From Salminus brasiliensis (taxonomy: Eukaryota; Chordata; Actinopteri; Characiformes; Bryconidae), in assembly GCF_030463535.1 (NCBI RefSeq), contig NC_132879.1, positions 43,870,970 through 43,934,969 on the forward strand: DNA of 64,000 bases, in the 5' to 3' direction. Positions 48,141-59,984 of the stretch are shown piece after piece. Within the stretch, counting starts at the first letter, position 1. Each line of letters starts with the position of its first letter. Made by a program: the position numbers and the translations under genes. Below the pieces are notes generated by a model. The model saw nothing but the letters and a program-made list of their open reading frames with translations, ran no database searches and had not been told where the DNA came from.

Positions 48141-51100
48141 TCATGTGAAAGTGAGCACACGGGTGGCACGCAGCAGTCTCTGCACTGTGTCTATGTAGAG
48201 GTGGTGGGAGTGGTCAGTTCTGGCCCGGCCCTCGGGGCTCATGCTGTCTCTGAGCATGTGGAGGAAAGTGGAGTGGAACTCCGTTCCCTCGGCCAGCTCC
48301 AGTGAGAAAGCTTCACTCCTTTCCGCCATTCTTAAACGCTGACTCCTCTGAGCGCCCAGTAGGTACAAAGACCAAGCCTTCTCTGGCACAGGCCCCACCT
48401 CCAGCTGCTCACAAACCTGAGGTGAGGTAGCAGGGTCATTAGTAAAAGTAAGATACAGCTCACATTACTATATCTACTTACTGTTTATCGCAACTGACCC
48501 AGTTCTGAGACTGAAGCTCCATACGTGCTAATGAGGATAATACTTCTACTTTTACTCCTACTGTCTGCATGATCAGCAAAATGATTTTAGATAAAATGGT
48601 GGATAAAACTTGTCTGTGTGTGAGCAGAAGTGCACCTGAAGGACAAGATGTTCCTGACCACACTGTGCGTTCCACTGGCTCCAGCAAAAGGCAAAGGATG
48701 AGGACACCAAAGCCATTTGCTCATACACTCCATGCTCTATCAATGGATCCTAAAGAGAAGACACATGTAGACATTGTGGGTGGCACAGCATTATCCCCTG
48801 CATGTTTTACAAGTATCTGACTACAGTTTGTTTTTGTTTTTTTAAACCCCAACCTCCAGTAAAACTACGATGTCTGATCCAGTTGTACCATTGCAACACA
48901 CACTAAAAACACCACCATCACTATGTCAGGATCACTGCAGTGCTGAGAGTGACCCACCACCCAAATAATACCTGCTCTGTGGTGGTGCTGTGGGGTCCTG
49001 AGCATTGAAGAACAGGGTGAAAGGAGTCAGTGTATATTGCATGTTATAAAGGATTCATATGAAAACGATTACCATGAATGTATTAAATAATAATATGAAT
49101 AAGGTACTGTGAGTCGTTTAGCGGTCCCAGACACTTGGTGGCCACCCTGCGATTACCCCCCACCCCCCCAAGCAGTTATGCCACCAAATATAATTACCTT
49201 TCTGTTGACAACGACATACTTGTCAGAGTACTCATTAACGAATATGTTGACTCCAGCACGCCTCATGGCTGTTTGTAGAGCAGACGCGCTCATCCACTTG
49301 CCCAGTATATGAGCCAGTTCATGAGCCTGGTCCATCTGCAGCATACACTGGTTCCCCTGGAACAGAAACACAGCTTTTTCTCAAATCGAATAACCATTTC
49401 CGTATAGTTTCAAGCTAAATGCTTGTAGGTGCATGTATCAACTTTGCATATTTCTATTAGAGCAGGATAATCAAACATGTCAGACTTATATCCAGTAAAT
49501 CACTCGCAAAAGCTGACAGAGGGTTGTTATTATCTTGTTTAGGTCATAACTCTTATGCCTAGCTCCATAATAACTCATTAAAATGTAATAATTAGCAAGG
49601 TTAGTGTTTTTGCTCAAGCATACCATTTGTTTGCCACTTGAAATGGATGCTGTTATTAACTTGCCTTGACAGTGATGCAAACTTCAGTGAGAGCTGTGGT
49701 GATGGTAAACAGGGCTGAATCCTGGCCCAGCGGTCTCAACTCCCAGGACTGGAAGGGCATGTTCGCATACGTCTCCTGAAGTAGAGTGAAGGCAAAGAAG
49801 GATTCCATCTTAAAGGAGACACTGCGGGTCTCTGCATTGTAGGATGTGTCCATAATGCAGTCTGTTCGCCAGTGGTGCCCTACAACCGACCCACAACACG
49901 CAGTAGTCAAGTAAGAATTCAAGTATTCATGCAATACCAACATCTAAGTACTATGTACTGTACATCATATTTCAATATCAGTGGATCCTAATGAGAAGGA
50001 CACATGCAGACACTGTAAACCAGCTAATTGTTATATTACTGCATGGCATTATTACCTGCATATGACCTGAACAAGGGTAATGTTATGTCTACAATGCAAA
50101 TATCTGCATTTGAATGTAGTTATTTATTTTAATACCAAAGGTGGTCAGTAGTGTAACCAGGATCGTATGGGCCCCAATATGAAACCTACTTTAAATTAAT
50201 ACAAAAGGTAATTTGCTAGTTTCCTGGTTCTTGGCATGTCTTAAACCAGTTAATGCTTCCAATGCATGTCACTCCACCTGTTACCTGTTAATACTGGCCA
50301 AATAAGAAGGTTAAAAAATGAAAATGAGTACTAATTAATAAATATACACCTACCAGCCACTTCATTAGAACCACCTTCTTGTTTCATGCAATACCAACAT
50401 CTGAGTTTTACATACTATATACTATAACTGGTTGGAGTGGTTGCATTTCTTTTCCCAGTATTAAGCATTTCTTACCATGGTATACCTTATGACGGTATAC
50501 CACGACAACCATACTTGTAGGTACCAGTTACTTATTGTTTTCAGATCTCAAGGTTTGAGACCTGGAAAAAATATATGCCTTTACAACGCTTATGGTGGCA
50601 AAGGTTTGGTGGCAAATGTGTTATTTGGCCAACTTTTGCATAAGACTGTACATAGCCCATAAGTATAGTATCATTCAGTTACCAGTAGGGTCCCAGCGGG
50701 CCACTTGTGGTTCCTCCAGGAAGACCACCGAATCAGGCAGGACTACAGTGACCCCTACAGCTCCAGGCTGTGCACTGCTTTCATCTGGCTTCTCTGAGAC
50801 AGAGCTGGGGACCTGAGAATGCTCTGATGTGTACGGGAATACCTGGAGACCTGTATCTAGTAACTGAAAACACACAAACATATTTAGCATCTAGTTCTCC
50901 AATACTGAGCTGACTTTCTGATTGCGTATGATTTTTACCTGTCTTATCTCCCAGCCTTTGACTGTATAAGACTGCGGTGGTAAGCTGAACACGTCAAAGT
51001 AGAAGACTCCTCCTAGGGGCATGTACTGTTGCAGATCCACTACGTGGACCTCGTTGCTGTCAATCGCTGGCTCCACTTCAGTGGGGGTGGAGTCAGCCTC

Positions 51101-54100
51101 ATCTGGTGAGTATTAAGGGTTCCAAGTTGGATCCAAAAGCCACACTCCAACATACCCAAGAATGATAATTTCCATCAAAAACATATCACTCATCACCGAA
51201 AGCCTGAAACTCTGTAACCTCACAAGGGTGACATTCTCTTGAAGGCAAAGCCCATGTATTCTTAAGCGTATTAAATGAAGTCCTAGACATCTAATAAAAG
51301 GAAATTCTCATTCTTTGCCAGATAAGGCAAACCAATGTCAATGTTTTCCTGATCGAGCTAATGCATTCGGAGTTAGTTAAGTGTGTGTGAGAAAAGGGAC
51401 TCCAACCTGTTTCTTCTCCAGAGGATAGGACACCTTCCATTATGGTCTCTATCTGGCCTTCTGCCTCCTCTTCGTGCTTCAGTGAAGAATTTTTCCTCTC
51501 CTCTTTAGCAGAATGTACACTGACAGCACTCTGAGATAAACATACACAAACACCAATAACATCAATACCAGCACAGTTCAGTTCCTTTTGGAAAAATTGT
51601 AGAGTAAGTAATGGGTGAAGAGGGCCCCCCTACTCCTCCTTTTCTGGGGCCAACAACACATCTGCTGAATGGCTATAGTCTAATTCATTCAGAAATGTCA
51701 TCATAATAAAAAAGAATGTCTTACTATAATTACTATAATTACTAATATTAGTAGTACTTGTTGTAGTAGTGTTTTATTACACAAATCAACATAATATCAT
51801 TACAATCAAAACAGTTTAATAACATAAGTTAATAACATTATAATCTAATAACAGCATAATAAAATAAAGTGCCACTATTACCTAATAAATCAACAGAGGT
51901 CTTGATTTCATTTAAAATTTTAAAATTCAGTATTCTTAATACTGCACTTGGATTAATAATAAGGCAAAGTAGATTTTGTTTCAGTTTATTATCCTATAGT
52001 TATGTAAGAAAGTTAAGACACTGTTGTCTTTTTTCATATATTTTAACATCTGGATCTTCTGGATCTAACATCTGTGATCTTCATCTTCACAACCAATACT
52101 AAAAGATGGGGGTGATATAACTAAACACATAAAACTGAAGAGATGTCTTTGAAAATACCATGTCTTTGTACAATACCATTAATAGAAATGCAAGGAAAAG
52201 GTTATGACACCCTATGCCCTAAGATCTGTGTCTGACATCAACTGGTCTCAGATGGTCTCACATTTTCCTCCACTGTTCTCTGAGACAATAAAGAATGATT
52301 TAGTGGATTCTAAGTCGGAGAGCTCCTCTGGCCCAACTGCAGAAAAGCTGCCCTGAACCATGACATCTCCACCTCCATGTTTCACAGTTCATATGGGTTC
52401 TTGTGCTCAAATGCTGTGCCTGGTTTACACCAAACATGTCCTCTGTTACTGTGTCCAAATCATTCAACTGTGGATACATTAGTCCAAAGCGCATTATCCC
52501 AGATGTCCTGGTCTTGGTCTAGATGTTCTCTGGTGCTCTGATGTTGTTGTTTTTTTAACAGCAAGTGCTCACCTCCTTGCACACCTCCCATTATAAAGTA
52601 CCTGTAGATCCTGTGATGATATTTTGGTGACTTCTTTATATATTTTGTGGTCTGCTGTTAGACTGACTAGACTTAGACTTGCTAGGATGGCCTGACCTGA
52701 CACTTGCTAGGTTGGCGGTTGCTGGCACTTCCAAATGAATTTGTGGGCAATGGGACGACTGATTTCGGTGATCATTTTTTAAATCCCCTCCCAGACTATA
52801 CAAGTTTCTTTCTGGAGGTATCAGAAAGCACCTTGGGTCACGCCATGGTAATAACAAACCAAACTAAATGTCTGAGGTTTAAAAAAAGAATATAATTCAC
52901 CTGCAGCTAATGTGCTGCACCAGATTGTAATTTCAGGCATTTGAAGTAGTAATAAATGTGGGGGTCCTAACTTTTTCCTCACAGGAAAATATGTATAAAA
53001 AGTATTTTTAGCAATTAAATTTTACAAATGATTTTAAAGACATTTCTTCAGTTTTATCTGTTTAGTGTTATCACCTCCCTTTCCCAATATTCAAGTGAGG
53101 ATTGAATGTCATATGTTATATAGTACTATATAGTAGTCAAAGTAACCCAGAGGATCGTTCTCAGCGATGTTCTTATAATCACTGATCTCATTGTTCTGTG
53201 CATATTGAACAAATCTCAAATAAAAAAATGTTTGTAAATCTTGTGGTTTGGGTTTTAAGAAGAAATGTAATCTTAAGAAAGGTTAATGAATAAGGCCCCC
53301 TGTTCTCAAAGCCTTTTCTAAACGTGGCCCTACTGTTTTGCTGGTGCTGAATTTGGTGCTAACATTTATAACATTTTCTATTACATGTTCTAAACATTGT
53401 AATATTGCATATTGTGGATCATAAAAAGGTCTCCAAGTATAATGTTGTCAGATCACAGACCCTACCTTCTTGCGTTCAGATTTAAGTGACTGGACCTCAT
53501 CGTCTGCTAGCTGCACACTCAACCTCCCCTCTTCCTCGCCCATCATCTCTCCATCCTCAACCACTATGGGGGTCTCAGTCAGGGAGGTCTCAGCATTCCC
53601 CTCCTCCCCTTTAGCAGGTTTCCTCTTCTGGTCTTGTGCCCGGCGGCTCAGGTGAGACAGATGATCATAGCGTGTGTGCAGGATCCGCACAGCAATATCA
53701 CTCGTGGCCAGCTGCATGGGTAGCTCAAAACCCAGCCCCACCTCACTGAACTGGTATCCTTTAAACCTGCATTGGAGAAGCGCACAAGGTACAGTGGTAC
53801 TCTAGTCATTCCAACACTAGGAATGTATGCTTATTTTGTAGTAATACAGGTACAGCTGTTTTGTGGTTAAAATTAAACAGCTTTAGCGGTGGACATATTG
53901 GGAATACTCCAACAATACCAGATTACTAGATATAAAAAATTACCAAGTTTTCAGCCTGTAGTATGATTGGGCATATACTATACTATGCCTTTTTACATTT
54001 CATTTTAATATTATAATACCAATAAATAAATCAACAGACTACTACATAAAATTAAAGTACACTTACAAAATACATGACACTCAAAATTAAAATTTTCACC

Positions 54101-57100
54101 TCGACCAATCAGAATTTATCCAGTAACCACACTAAATTTTTGCTTAGTAGGCCTATTGCGTCCTCCGTAGCAACAAACACACTCTTAAACCCCCAGCTAC
54201 AGTTTTTACCACTTCTCATCAGCCATGTTAGTATGTGTTAATGGAGTATTAAGTCCATCCAAAACGCTACTGTCCCAATTGTTTACCGCTTGTAATTGAA
54301 TCTGGCAGATACAGATTAATTAGAAACCCCTGGAGTAATCCTTTAAATCTTTGCATGAAAAGCAGGTGAGAAAGGAGACAAAATCTTGTCTGGTAAAAAG
54401 TGAAGATACACCAACCTGGGTTTTTTGTTGAGGTTAGCCCACAAGCAGAGAGTGGTTTTGTCATCTTGCACTACTCTCTGCATGTTACCAGTCTCAATGT
54501 CTAAACATGCCTTAGCCCCCTAAAAAACAAAATACCAACCACAACTCCTACGCATCACTTCATAGGTCAGACTCTTACACTTTCTGAAAGATTTACAATC
54601 TGCTATTTTTGTTTATGCTAATCATGATTCCAAAGAAAATGTGAGCCATCTGCATTTTTACATTCAGTATCTCCTCAGTGGCCAGCAGGTGTTTGGTATG
54701 GATGAGACTCTGAAGAGAGACAAGTGTGTTGTGATACACCTGAGCAACAGAGGGCTCAGGCTCCTCACTCAGTAGAAGGTCCAGTTCATCTGTCAACTAA
54801 ACAGGGAGAACCGACAGCAGTGTCACTCAAGAGAATACAAGATGTCTTTCCTGCAGAAAAAGCTTTGTTTCATAACTGGGCTATTTAGGCTTCCCCCACT
54901 TCCATTTACAGAAAATCCCATTAAACACAATGGTGTTTTAATTGCAGCACACATGAACTCAGTTTTTGTTTAAATATCTTTAAACAGGCTGCCTTGTACT
55001 TTACCTCATTGAAAAAACAGTCTGGACTGAAATGGGCTTATAACTTCAGCACGAATCACAGAATTAAACTACTATTGGTGGTATATGTACATATATTTAC
55101 ATGCTGTTTTAGGAGATTAAAAATGTAATTAATATCGGCCTCTTAACCTTACAAAGACTCTTTTACAATGAATAATGCACTCTAAATGTAGGCATTTCAA
55201 CAGAAGACTTATGCGCACAATTTCTTGTTTAAAGGGATCTTTGCTAGAATTCTGTAAAGCTTCTCTGACCTAGCAACAGTTATGAAAAAACACATTTGTG
55301 GGCAGGACATAGAATAAGTCATCTGCATCTCATATGACTCAGGCTGCCTCACCAAAAAACCTAATGTTGCTTACTAACATAATACAATAACTAGTAAAAG
55401 CCAAGAAGCATCATGCAGATACAAGTATGCTAGCTGACCTCTGCTAGCTTTCATTGAAGATGGCCTGTATCAGAATTTTGTGGTTCGACTATTTACATTT
55501 ATGGCATCTGGCAGATTATCTCAACCAGAGTGCCTTATAATATACTAATGTTACAGCTAAACAAATACTATGCCACAATGCAATATAATAATATAACCCC
55601 AGTCTGCCTTAAAGAGGGTGACGGTGTTATCCACTATGCTATTCGATTTATTTACTTAAATTAATTTGATGTGGGGGGATAAAACCATCCATGACATGCT
55701 TCAAGTATACATCATACATATTTGCATAAGAATTTATGATATGATGTGTTTCTGGTCATAACCTTCGACCAGTTTTGTTGTGATCAGTGATCACTGTGTG
55801 ATCACTTCGACCAGTTTGATCTTTACCTCAGATAGCCGCCCAAAAAACGCCATATAACAGAAAAGCTATTTAGCAAGCTAAATATAATAGGATACATGTA
55901 TGTCATATAGTATAATAATAACAGTATTGACAAAATCTGTACAGAAATATTTTGACAATTGATGGTGGGAATATGTGAGACCAAGCTTTTTGTGCATTCC
56001 GGAACATGAGTTATTAACATCTCTTAATTTTGTAATGCTCTGTGCCGTTTAAGCCTACTAACTGCTATCCACCTAGAAGTGTATCGAAGCCCTTTGTTAA
56101 TGAAGGTATGAATTCTGTCTGTACCAACTGCTAAATAGGTAAAGCATGTGGGAACTCACCTGCAAAGCCAACGCACACTGTTGCAGGATTGGCTGGATTT
56201 GCACCTCTGGGTCCTCTTTCCACAGACTGATAAAGGTATTGATCTCTGGTTGCACAGCAGGGTTTGGACTGCCATCACAAAGCATGTACCGATCCCACTA
56301 AGAGATGGTATTTATCAAGATTTAAAATACTGGTCGGTTATTTTCGGCTTTTTTTTTGCATATCCTAATTAACATGTGCTTGGTCAATATGGTCCTTTTA
56401 GAAAGAGTGACCATGAACAGATTCCTCTAGAGCCTATGGAAATAAGGTCACACTCTTGACACCCCCAACATGTTATAATGTGCTGTTTCACCCAGTTTTG
56501 TGTTCATTGGTAGACTGGCAGTCGCAAAAAATTGCTCACATATACATATGTATATACTGTATGTTCATAGGTTATATTCTCTGGGGGTCATAGCCACAGG
56601 GATCTGTTTCTTCTGTTTTGGTGAAAAATCACAAAAAAATGACTTGATCTGCCAACAAAACAATGCACAATGCTACAACACCCATCAAGTGATGGAGTGA
56701 GGTAAGGAATGTCAAAGTGCAGGGGATATAATGGTCAACAAAATCTTCAGATTAGCAGCACTGAGAATTTGGGGGATTATGTTGGTATATGGGTGGAGAT
56801 ATACCAACCACTATATATTCTGTGGACAGCAGTGAAATTCCCTAGATACATATGCTCACACAAAATGTGCATTTTTTTATTTTTGATCATTACAACAAAA
56901 TCTTACAAAAGGTGTGTATCAACATTTGAGCCATTCTTTTTGACTGGCAGAGTAGTTTTCATTGAAAACATGATGCTGTGCACTGTAAGTCAGTTGCATG
57001 AAGCCTCTACCTCGGCTTGCTCCCTGGTTGCAGCCTCCCATGTGTTAACTGCTGACTGGTTCTCCTCCAGCTTGAAACGCAATTCGTTAAGCTCATCCTC

Positions 57101-58504
57101 CCTGCGTTCTCTGTCCTGTGGCAGAGGCATGGGAGCTGTCAGTTATTCAGACAACCCATTCAGTCCTTCTACATGTTCAAAGCTGTGTACAGGTTTGGAG
57201 TGTTACTCTGTTGCAATCATACCTTAGACATGGATCTTACCTTTAACTCAAGCCTTTGTCGTTCCTCTTCTTCTTTTTGCTCCCTCTCAAGCCTCTCCTG
57301 CTCTTCTCGCTCGGCGGTGAGACGAGCCTCTTCTGCCACAGGGATAAAGAAATGGCTGATCTTACATATCAAAGGTAAGCTAGAAGCTTGGTACTGTGGC
57401 CCACTTGAGTAGCTGCATATCTAAACTTAGAAGAATTGTGCCTGGTTGAGAATTGAGAGTGATTCTACAAGTAGCAAAAAAAAAAGTATGTCAGTACCTT
57501 CCTCCTTAAGTCTCCGCTCCTCATCCTCTTTCTGCAGCCTGTCTTTCTCAGCCTTGCTGATCCTGCCTTCTTTCTTCTTGGCAGACTTGATTCAAATGAA
57601 CATGTATAATTAGGTGAGATGTCTACAGTGACTGTTCAGTAGCTCACTGACAAATGTCTAACTCCCTTTCAAGTATCCCTCGTACCGAGCTAACCACGCT
57701 TTGTCTTAAGAACAGAGGGGAAAGAAGAAAATGCTGTGCATTCATCAGAAAGAATGTAGCAAAAAAAATGTAGTGGTAAGGGAATCGATAAATGCAGAGC
57801 TGGTCACGTTAACTAATCACAACTGGGTTTTCCAAGAGCATCTTAGAAAACATCTTAGCTCAAAGATGATTCTTCAAGTGCAGAGTGAGCATCAGCATTA
57901 CACTGAACACTCTCTCTACCAGATAATCAGGTCTTAACACTAAGATCCTTTTGGGAAGAAGGGCTTAGATCTATATGAACTTAGGGCATGGTATTCTGAC
58001 TACTGATGGCTTTTACGTTCAAAATATTCAGGTAGTGAGAGGCTGAACAATTAGAGCAATTAAGTTGGCTACATTTTAGAGTTATGTCCAGCAAAAGCTT
58101 TTGGGTGACACAGACCAGTGGTCTCCAACCCTGATCCTGGAGGCCCACTGCCATGCACATTTTTGTGTTTCTCCTGCTTTGACACACCCATTTCAGTTAA
58201 CCATTCCTTCAATACTCGTGTTAAAGTACTATTACTGTTACTGAGTTACAACCTAACCCTAAGTACTGCCCAGGAAAGTTAGCTAGCTAGCATAGCTAGC
58301 ACTAACTAACAATTAGCTACCTACAGATATCTGCAAATGTGCTGCCACAACTCTAACGAACAATTTCTTGAGGCTACTTTTGGAAAGGTACCTTTTATTT
58401 TACTCTGCAGACTTCATGAACAAGCTTCTAGCTGCCTTTTTAGAGTAGCCTTAGCATTTTTCTTAAAACGACATAGCGCTAACTACAGCAACCTCACTCA
58501 CCAT
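48141..58504 (-). CDS. dnai7: dnai7 (casc1 / cfap94), ciliary dynein-associated protein, 15 coding exons
   Basis: Coding exons on the minus strand: 58502-58504, 57498-57585, 57241-57332, 57011-57115, 56160-56297, 54662-54796, 54416-54519, 53466-53766, 51407-51530, 50939-51102, 50683-50863, 49665-49879, 49198-49356, 48636-48749, 48141-48416. They sum to 2,199 nt, a single frame of 732 codons plus stop, close to human CASC1. The N-terminal 96 residues are a charged helix (AEKDRLQKEDEERRLKEEEE). Family motifs follow: CDGSPNPAVQPEINTFISLW, DIETGNMQRVV, LWANLNKKPRFKGYQFSE, LATSDIAVRILHTRYDHL, VVDLQQYMPLGGV, LPPQSYTVKGWEI, NMPFQSWELRPLG, SSFAFCWSQWN and a C-terminal ATRVLTFT. All introns are GT-AG except the GC-AG intron after 49665. 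The protein associates with axonemal dynein in motile cilia. The first exon contributes only the ATG. Confidence 0.95.
48636..48749 (-). CDS. dnai7: dnai7 exon 14
   Basis: This 38-codon exon encodes DPLIEHGVYEQMALVSSSFA and FCWSQWN, a conserved patch of the DNAI7 C-terminal domain, between acceptor CTCTTTAG and donor GTGCAC. Its acceptor-side sequence resembles the start of a dispersed repeat: intron sequence just beyond (about 48750-48800) shares GGATCCTAA-GAGAAG-ACACATG with 49982-50045. Confidence 0.85.
48880..49035. repeat. Fish dispersed repeat (CACTGCAGTGCTGAGAGTGA)
   Basis: The sequence contains CATCACTATGTCAGGATCACTGCAGTGCTGAGAGTGACCCACCACC and GGTGGTGCTGTGGGGTCCTG, a pattern I associate with a hAT-type non-autonomous fish element. 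Its flank shares sequence with 49980-50070, so the two may be parts of one dispersed family. It lies in a dnai7 intron. Confidence 0.45.
49198..49879 (-). CDS. dnai7: dnai7 exons 12-13 joined by a GC-AG intron
   Basis: Exon 12 (49665-49879) ends TGTCAAG and is followed by GCAAGTTA rather than GT; exon 13 (49198-49356) starts GGGAACCAG after TTCCAG. The join gives TVKGNQCMLQ, which lines up with the human IKENLCML region, so the splice is supported by homology. AAG|GCAAGT is the normal context of GC donors, which tolerate the C by strong pairing elsewhere with U1 snRNA. Confidence 0.85.
52200..52950 (-). pseudogene. Decayed Tc1-like transposon in a dnai7 intron
   Basis: The segment contains CATCTCCACCTCCATGTTTC, GGTTCTTGTGCTCAAATGCT and TTACACCAAACATGTCCTCT, followed by CCAAAGCGCATTATCCCAGA. 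On the minus strand these correspond to the catalytic region of a Tc1-like transposase seen widely in fish, now riddled with stops and deletions. The remaining part toward 52950 is AT-rich non-coding sequence. Limits are approximate. Confidence 0.55.
55490..55650. repeat. Degenerate fish dispersed repeat
   Basis: TTACATTTATGGCATCTGGC, then ATCTCAACCAGAGTGCCTTA, is a degenerate form of the repeat at 39755-39945. It lies in a dnai7 intron. Confidence 0.4.
57822..57965. repeat. Palindromic MITE, copy 2
   Basis: GGGTTTTCCAAGAGCATCTTA at the left and ACACTAAGATCCTTTTGGGA at the right form an imperfect inverted repeat and match copy 1 at 14252-14390. The interior shares GATGATTCTT and a CAGTGTAA-type core. 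It lies in intron 1 of dnai7. Confidence 0.5.
58112..58195. repeat. Half-copy of a dispersed repeat (CAGTGGTCTCCAACCCTGAT)
   Basis: ACCAGTGGTCTCCAACCCTG followed by CCTGGAGGCCCACTGCC matches one arm of the element at 61912-62372 and the copy at 27738. It lies in intron 1 of dnai7. Confidence 0.5.
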
Positions 58505-59390
58505 TCTCACGACCTCAGGCGCGCTGCTGTTTAGCGTCTAGTTGCCAGGGGAACGCTAAACGTCGGCGAGCGCCCTCTCTTGGTCACTATTGAAAGTTCA
58601 TCCAAACCCTGCTGGGAATATTATACACCATGAAGACACGATTTTGATGTATTTCCTTACAAATAGCAATTAATTATGCTTTTAATTACGGTTATTAGAG
58701 ATCACGAGATGCTTTTAAATTCCATTAGAAAATCATTCCAACAAATCGTCTAGAATCAAGAGTCACTTATTAACCCATTTAGATTATATTGCTATATTAG
58801 TCCATCAGGAAAACACGAAATGCAATTACTGACCATTAGACATTTTTTCAAAACCACCAGAAACCATCAGACACCTTAGTGGGTTCTGATCTTAGCGCCC
58901 GTCTTGCAGTACCACTAGTACACACAAGATGGGGCTGCATGACAGGTAGAAGTCAACGTGGCTGTGAGTAGCAGGTGAGTGTCATTTTTGGAGTGCAGGC
59001 CTTATTTATTGGGATGGACACCACCGGTTTCATAGCAGTAATTATTCATGCCATACTATACATTAACACATGTAAAAACGTGAGTGTTTTTAAAAAGCAT
59101 GTTTAAGATTAATCAGAAATCTGAGAGTCACCTAAGCCCTGGACTCTGAAGTAAGTGTTTGTTAGCGAAGTACTGCTCTGACCCCAGGTCTCCAATATGC
59201 CATATTCTCCTACAAAATCCAGAAAAATGGCTCCATTCTTATGAATCACGCTTGTGTCCTATATTGTTTTAATGCAAATAACACTGAATTTGTTTTCCGC
59301 TGCAACACAGTCCAACCCCCGGTTGGCTACAGTCAATTCTCATTCAAAGAAACAGGGTGTTATTTGGACAGGGATAGAGCCTAGTTGTGA
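58505..59390. other. Intergenic region upstream of dnai7, with a possible non-coding exon
   Basis: Apart from the X-box-like site, no coding sequence was recognised. At 58974/58975 the sequence GAGTAGCAG|GTGAGTGTC is a strong plus-strand splice donor and could mark the first exon of a divergent transcript; in mammals ETFRF1 starts divergently from CASC1. No matching LYR-motif coding exon was found in the window. Confidence 0.3.
58541..58554 (-). promoter_or_regulatory. dnai7: X-box-like RFX binding motif upstream of dnai7
   Basis: GTTGCCAGGGGAAC lies 37-50 bases upstream of the dnai7 ATG. It fits the palindromic X-box pattern (GTTGCC, two-base spacer, then a GGCAAC-like half site) with small deviations. 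RFX transcription factors bind such motifs in promoters of ciliary genes. The motif is itself flanked by a short inverted repeat, TTTAGCG (58530-58536) and CGCTAAA (58554-58560). Confidence 0.6.
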
Positions 59391-59393
59391 TCT

Positions 59394-59864
59394 CTACACC
59401 GATCAGCCATATCATTAGCACCATTGACAAGTGAAGTAAATAATAATAAATAATCAAACATTGATTATCTTTATCTACAGTGGCATCTGTCAAGGGGTGG
59501 GATATATTTATTAAGCAGTACTTCAACAATCAGTTCTTGAAGGTTATGTGTTAAAAGCAGGAACAATGGGCAAGCATATGGATCTGAGCCACTTTGAGAA
59601 GGGTTAAATTGTGATGGCTAGATGACTGGGTCGAAGCATCTCCATCATAGGCACATTATTGGCACCTCAGGCTCATTGATGCAATCCATGGAGGCCCCAT
59701 CTATTAAATTACAGGTCTTAAAGGATCTGCAGCTAACGTCTTGGTGCCAGATACCACAGGATGGAGCCCATGCCTTCAAAGGTTAGACTAGATCTGTTGT
59801 GGCGGCACAAGGGGGTCCAGCTCAATATTAGGCAGGTGGTTTAATGTTAAGGCTGATTGGTGTA
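59394..59864 (+). mobile_element. Internally deleted mariner/Tc1-type element, copy B
   Basis: The left end TACACCGATCAGCCATATCA and right end TAAGGCTGATTGGTGTA are inverted repeats. Inside lie AGCAGGAACAATGGGCAAGC (a start-codon-like ATGGGCAAG), AATTGTGATGGCTAGATGAC and GGGTCGAAGCATCTCC, the N-terminal coding part of the parent transposase, then GGCTCATTGATGCA. The catalytic domain is missing. Relative to copy A (42183-42536) it is inverted and keeps more of the N-terminal region. Confidence 0.8.
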
Positions 59865-59984
59865 TGCTACTTTCATACATGTAAAATCTAGGACTAGCCA
59901 TGAAACCCAAAGACACCTTAATAATTCTTTCATGACAGCAAACATAAACCTATACACACACAAACACTGACACAACTCTGCTGA

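Noticed and set aside
56709..57227. 172-codon plus-strand open frame
   Set aside because: It is antisense to dnai7 exon 4; the minus-strand exon has homology and correct splice sites, the plus frame has neither.
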